Positions 50,186 through 53,019 of a stretch of 53,019 bases of DNA are shown one piece after another (the first letter of the stretch is position 1; the number at the start of each line of letters is the position of its first letter). Under the pieces are notes generated by a model that did no database searches, was not told the origin of the DNA, and was given only the letters and a program-made list of their open reading frames with translations. The DNA comes from Brevibacterium senegalense. Lineage in GTDB: Bacteria; Actinomycetota; Actinomycetes; Actinomycetales; Brevibacteriaceae. The stretch covers positions 183,938-236,956 of the forward strand of contig NZ_HE978605.1 in NCBI RefSeq assembly GCF_000285835.1. The letters run 5' to 3'. A program made the translations under genes and the position numbers.

Positions 50186-52690
50186 ATGCCCTCAGAGCTC
50201 TTCGACATCGTCACCCGGTTCGGCGCCCGCGCCGACCGGGTGACGCACGTCGAGGACCTGCCCGCCCGCCCCGGACGCACGGTCGCGTGGCCTCCCTGGC
50301 TGCACACGGCTGTCCGCGATGCCTTCGTGAGCGCCGGCATCGAGCGCCCCTACGCCCACCAGGTCGAGGCCGCGGACCTGGCCCACGCGGGGACGAACGT
50401 CATCATCGCGACGGGGACGGCCTCGGGAAAATCACTGGGCTACCTGCTGCCGGTCCTGGACGCGGCGGTCCGCGGCGCGGCCGCCCCGTCCGGCCGCGGG
50501 TCGACGACCCTCTACCTCTCCCCCACGAAGGCGCTGGCCGCGGACCAGCTGCTGTCCCTGCGCGGCCTGATCCTCCAGGGTCTGCGGCCCACCACCTACG
50601 ACGGCGACACCTCGCGCGAGGACCGCGACTGGGCCCGCCGCCACGCGAACGTCCTGCTCACCAACCCTGACATGCTGCACCGGTCCCTGCTGCCGGGCCA
50701 CCAGCGGTTCTCCTCCGTCCTCAAGCGGCTGGACTTCGTCGTCGTGGACGAGGCGCATCGGTACCGCGGTGTCTTCGGCTCCCACGTCTCGCTCATCCTC
50801 CGCCGCCTCCTGCGACTGGCCCGGTACTACGGCGCCTCGCCCACCGTCATCGGCGCATCCGCGACGGCCGGTGATCCGGCTCAGGTGTTCTCCCGCCTCA
50901 TCGGCGCGCCCGCCCACGCGATCACGGACGACGCCTCCCCGCGCGCCGCCGGGCGGTTCGTGCTGTGGGAGCCTCCGCTGCTGCCGGGGTACAGCCCGCA
51001 CGAGTCCGCCGATCCGTTCGCCGGGATCGCTGCTCCCCTCGACGACGCGCCCGAGTCCGACGTGCCCGAGGCCGTTGCAGGCGAGGACCGCCCCCTCACC
51101 GCCGCGTCCGCTCCCCCGCCCGACGACCCGTGGGCCGCGTCCGCGCTCGTCGCGCCGACGGACAGTCCCGGGGACGGGGATGTGGGTTCCGAACGCGTCG
51201 CCGCCGCCTTCTCCGACGCCCGTCGCTCGTCCCTCGCCGAGGCCGCGGACCTGCTCACGGACACCACGTGCGCGGGCCGCCGCGCGATCGGCTTCATCGC
51301 GTCGCGCCGCGGCACGGAGGCCCTTGCCTCGATGGTGAAGGACCAGGTCGCTCGGGTCGACGACTCGCTCGTGCGCACGATCGCGGCCTACCGCGGCGGG
51401 TACCTGCCGGAGGAGCGGCGTCTGCTGGAATCCGCACTGCGCAGCGGTCGCCTGCTCACGGTCGCGTCGACGAACGCACTGGAACTGGGCATCGACATCT
51501 CCGGGCTGGACGCGGTCATCATCGCCGGTTGGCCGGGCACGCTCGCGTCGCTGTGGCAGCAGGCGGGGCGCGCGGGGCGCGCCGGTCAGGAGTGGATCGC
51601 GGTGCTGGTCGCCCGCGACGATCCGCTCGACACATTCCTGGTCCACCACCCGAATGCGATCTTCGATCGGACGGTCGACGCCGTCGTCATCGATCCGGGG
51701 AATCCGTACGTGCTGGCCGGTCATCTGTGCGCGGCCGCCGCCGAGGTCCCGCTCACCCCCGACGACCTCGTCCTGTTCCCGGACACCGCCTACCATGTCG
51801 TCGACCAGCTGACCGAGGCCCGCATGCTGCGCCGCAGACCCGCCGGCTGGTACTGGGCGAAGGCGGAGAACCCCGCAGACCTGTCGGACATCCGGTCGAG
51901 TGGAGGCGGGACGGTGCGCCTGGTCGAGGAATCGACGGGCGCGCTGCTGGGCACCGTCGACGACGCCGGCAGCCACCATCAGAGCCATCCGGGTGCCGTC
52001 TACGTGCATCAGGGTCGGACGTTCGTAGTGCTGAGCCTGGATCCGGAGGGGCGGGTCGCGCTCGTGGAGGCGAAGCACGTCGACTACACGACGGAGTCCC
52101 AGACGGTCACGGAGATCTCTGTCCTGGGGACGCGGGACTCCTATCCTCTGCCGTCCGGCGGGACGGTCAACTGGGGCGATGTCGAGGTGACGACGCAGGT
52201 GACGGGCTACCGCATGCGTCAAGCCGGTACAGGTCTGGTCCTGGGCGAGTACCCGCTGGAGCTGCCCGCACAGGTCCTCACGACCACCGCCGTGTGGTGG
52301 ACGGCCCCGGATGCGCTGGTCGAGGAGGCGGACGTCGACACCGCGGAACTGCCCGGTGCCGTCCACGCGGCCGAGCACGCGGCCATCGGTCTGCTGCCGC
52401 TGTTCGCCGGCTGCGACCGCTGGGACATCGGCGGCGTGTCGACCGCGCGGCACGCGGACACGGGCGTGGCGACGGTCTTCGTCCACGACGGACAGCCGGG
52501 CGGTGCGGGCTTCGCCGAGCGAGGTTTCGAGGCGTTCTCAGCATGGCAGACCGCGACACGCGAGGCGATCGATGCGTGCGAGTGCATCAGCGGCTGCCCG
52601 TCCTGCGTCCAGTCGCCCAAGTGCGGCAACGGCAACGAGCCGCTGGAGAAGGACGCCGCCGCCCGCCTCCTGCGGACTGTTCTGGGGTGA
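50186..52690 (+). CDS. DEAD/DEAH-box helicase with C-terminal Cys cluster (MrfA/YprA family)
   Basis: 834 residues. RecA-like domain 1 has motif I ATGTASGKS (75-83), motif Ia YLSPTKALAADQ, motif II VVVDEAHRYRG and motif III GASATAGDP. Domain 2 has IAAYRGGYLPEERR, TNALELGIDISGLDAVI and QQAGRAGRAG (motif VI). A roughly 100-residue acidic/Pro insert separates the domains. The C-terminal third is the DUF1998-type domain ending in five cysteines (Cys798, 800, 804, 807, 813 in CECISGCPSCVQSPKC), the zinc cluster of MrfA. In Bacillus, MrfA acts in repair of mitomycin C lesions. The ATG at 50186 fits the leaderless TACGAT spacing. Confidence 0.93.
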   Translation: MPSELFDIVTRFGARADRVTHVEDLPARPGRTVAWPPWLHTAVRDAFVSAGIERPYAHQVEAADLAHAGTNVIIATGTASGKSLGYLLPVLDAAVRGAAAPSGRGSTTLYLSPTKALAADQLLSLRGLILQGLRPTTYDGDTSREDRDWARRHANVLLTNPDMLHRSLLPGHQRFSSVLKRLDFVVVDEAHRYRGVFGSHVSLILRRLLRLARYYGASPTVIGASATAGDPAQVFSRLIGAPAHAITDDASPRAAGRFVLWEPPLLPGYSPHESADPFAGIAAPLDDAPESDVPEAVAGEDRPLTAASAPPPDDPWAASALVAPTDSPGDGDVGSERVAAAFSDARRSSLAEAADLLTDTTCAGRRAIGFIASRRGTEALASMVKDQVARVDDSLVRTIAAYRGGYLPEERRLLESALRSGRLLTVASTNALELGIDISGLDAVIIAGWPGTLASLWQQAGRAGRAGQEWIAVLVARDDPLDTFLVHHPNAIFDRTVDAVVIDPGNPYVLAGHLCAAAAEVPLTPDDLVLFPDTAYHVVDQLTEARMLRRRPAGWYWAKAENPADLSDIRSSGGGTVRLVEESTGALLGTVDDAGSHHQSHPGAVYVHQGRTFVVLSLDPEGRVALVEAKHVDYTTESQTVTEISVLGTRDSYPLPSGGTVNWGDVEVTTQVTGYRMRQAGTGLVLGEYPLELPAQVLTTTAVWWTAPDALVEEADVDTAELPGAVHAAEHAAIGLLPLFAGCDRWDIGGVSTARHADTGVATVFVHDGQPGGAGFAERGFEAFSAWQTATREAIDACECISGCPSCVQSPKCGNGNEPLEKDAAARLLRTVLG

Positions 52691-52824
52691 TCAAGTCCCG
52701 GCTGATCAGTCACCGGACAGGCAAGCAACCTCTTGAGGATGACGGTGGGTAGGTCTGGCCCAGGGAAGAGCAGATACCGGGCTGGTCAGCCATCGAACGA
52801 GATGAACATTGATCTCGCCCGGAT
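52691..52824. other. Spacer between convergent genes
   Basis: 134 nt between the helicase stop and the stop of the partial minus-strand gene. It is somewhat lower in GC than its surroundings. I see no gene and no clear stem-loop. Confidence 0.5.
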
Positions 52825-53019
52825 CTAGAACGGTGGCGGGTCGTCGTCGTACGTCCCGTCGCCGGTCGTGGTGCCTTCAGAAGAGTCCGTCGTCGAGGAC
52901 GTTTCCGTGGTTGAGGACGTGCTGGTGGCCGACGGATTGTCGGTGGCGGACGAGCGGTCGGTCGTGGTCTGACGATCCGTCCAGTCCGTGTCCCGCAAGT
53001 CCGCGAAAGCTGCCTCGAT
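52825..53019 (-). CDS. C-terminal fragment with Ser/Thr-rich linker and SSB-like acidic tip
   Basis: Sixty-four residues are visible, ending at a TAG (52825-52827); the rest is beyond the window. The fragment begins IEAAFADLRDTDWTDRQ, continues as a linker made mostly of Ser, Thr and Asp, and ends YDDDPPPF. The final acidic stretch followed by Pro-Pro-Phe closely resembles the C-terminal tip of bacterial single-stranded DNA-binding proteins (DDIPF or DDEPPF), which recruits repair proteins. The DNA-binding fold itself is not visible, so an SSB paralogue is a reasonable but unproven call. It is convergent with the helicase gene. Confidence 0.6.
   Translation of the reverse strand: MEAAFADLRDTDWTDRQTTTDRSSATDNPSATSTSSTTETSSTTDSSEGTTTGDGTYDDDPPPF

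Overview
The window is a dense, high-GC stretch of an actinobacterial chromosome. The supporting signs are strong G/C bias at third codon positions, many GTG starts, tightly overlapping ATGA/GTGA operons, an accD1-accA1-fadE-maoC-citE cluster ordered as in mycobacteria, thymidylate kinase fused to a 12-helix membrane domain, a Lys/Thr/Ala-rich topoisomerase I tail, and many leaderless genes (TANNNT box 6-7 nt before the start codon). Micrococcales is the most likely order. The genus cannot be fixed from these genes, and nothing in the window marks a plasmid, prophage or insertion sequence.

Layout. 1-6987 (minus): one operon hpt-ftsH-folE-folP-folBK-DUF3180 protein and two PH-domain membrane proteins, combining purine salvage, membrane proteolysis and folate synthesis. 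7144-8091 (plus): a DUF368 (PopT-type) lipid-carrier transporter. 8097-11880 (minus): dacB, a zincin-type protein and tilS, divergent from ppa (11966, plus). 12574-17575: a VOC protein, then a CPBP membrane protease and a large RND efflux permease whose frame is broken at a run of six C. 17698-23628 (minus): a membrane protein, MFS transporter, nitroreductase, msrA, def, citE and maoC. 23722-25287 (minus): a cardiolipin synthase with its own leaderless promoter, lying inside the leucine/itaconate-type cluster. 25323-30143 (minus): acyl-CoA dehydrogenase, biotin carboxylase/carrier and carboxyltransferase, with a divergent TetR regulator and a palindromic operator candidate between them. 30948-34114: a YhgE/Pip-like membrane protein, then a universal stress protein overlapping an NrtR-like regulator with a dead Nudix box. 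34456-34528: tRNA-Thr(CGT). 34565-36168: a lysG/lysE divergent regulator-exporter pair. 36264-45356: an M20 peptidase, holB, tmk fusion, lplA-like gene and topA. 45475-50125: a methyltransferase gene with a second homopolymer frameshift, divergent from a copper/haem-type group (membrane protein, PCu(A)C lipoprotein, Tat-exported DyP peroxidase). 50186-52690: a MrfA/YprA-type helicase. 52825-53019: the C-terminal end of a protein with an SSB-like acidic tip.

Most genes are housekeeping or catabolic. The least ordinary signals are the interlocked leaderless promoters at 47249-47279, short repeat arrays placed on or just after stop codons at four or five gene ends, the three GSEDETR motifs in the tail of the Tmk fusion, the cardiolipin synthase inserted in the leucine cluster, the NrtR-like protein paired with a stress protein, and two frameshifts of identical type at C-runs.
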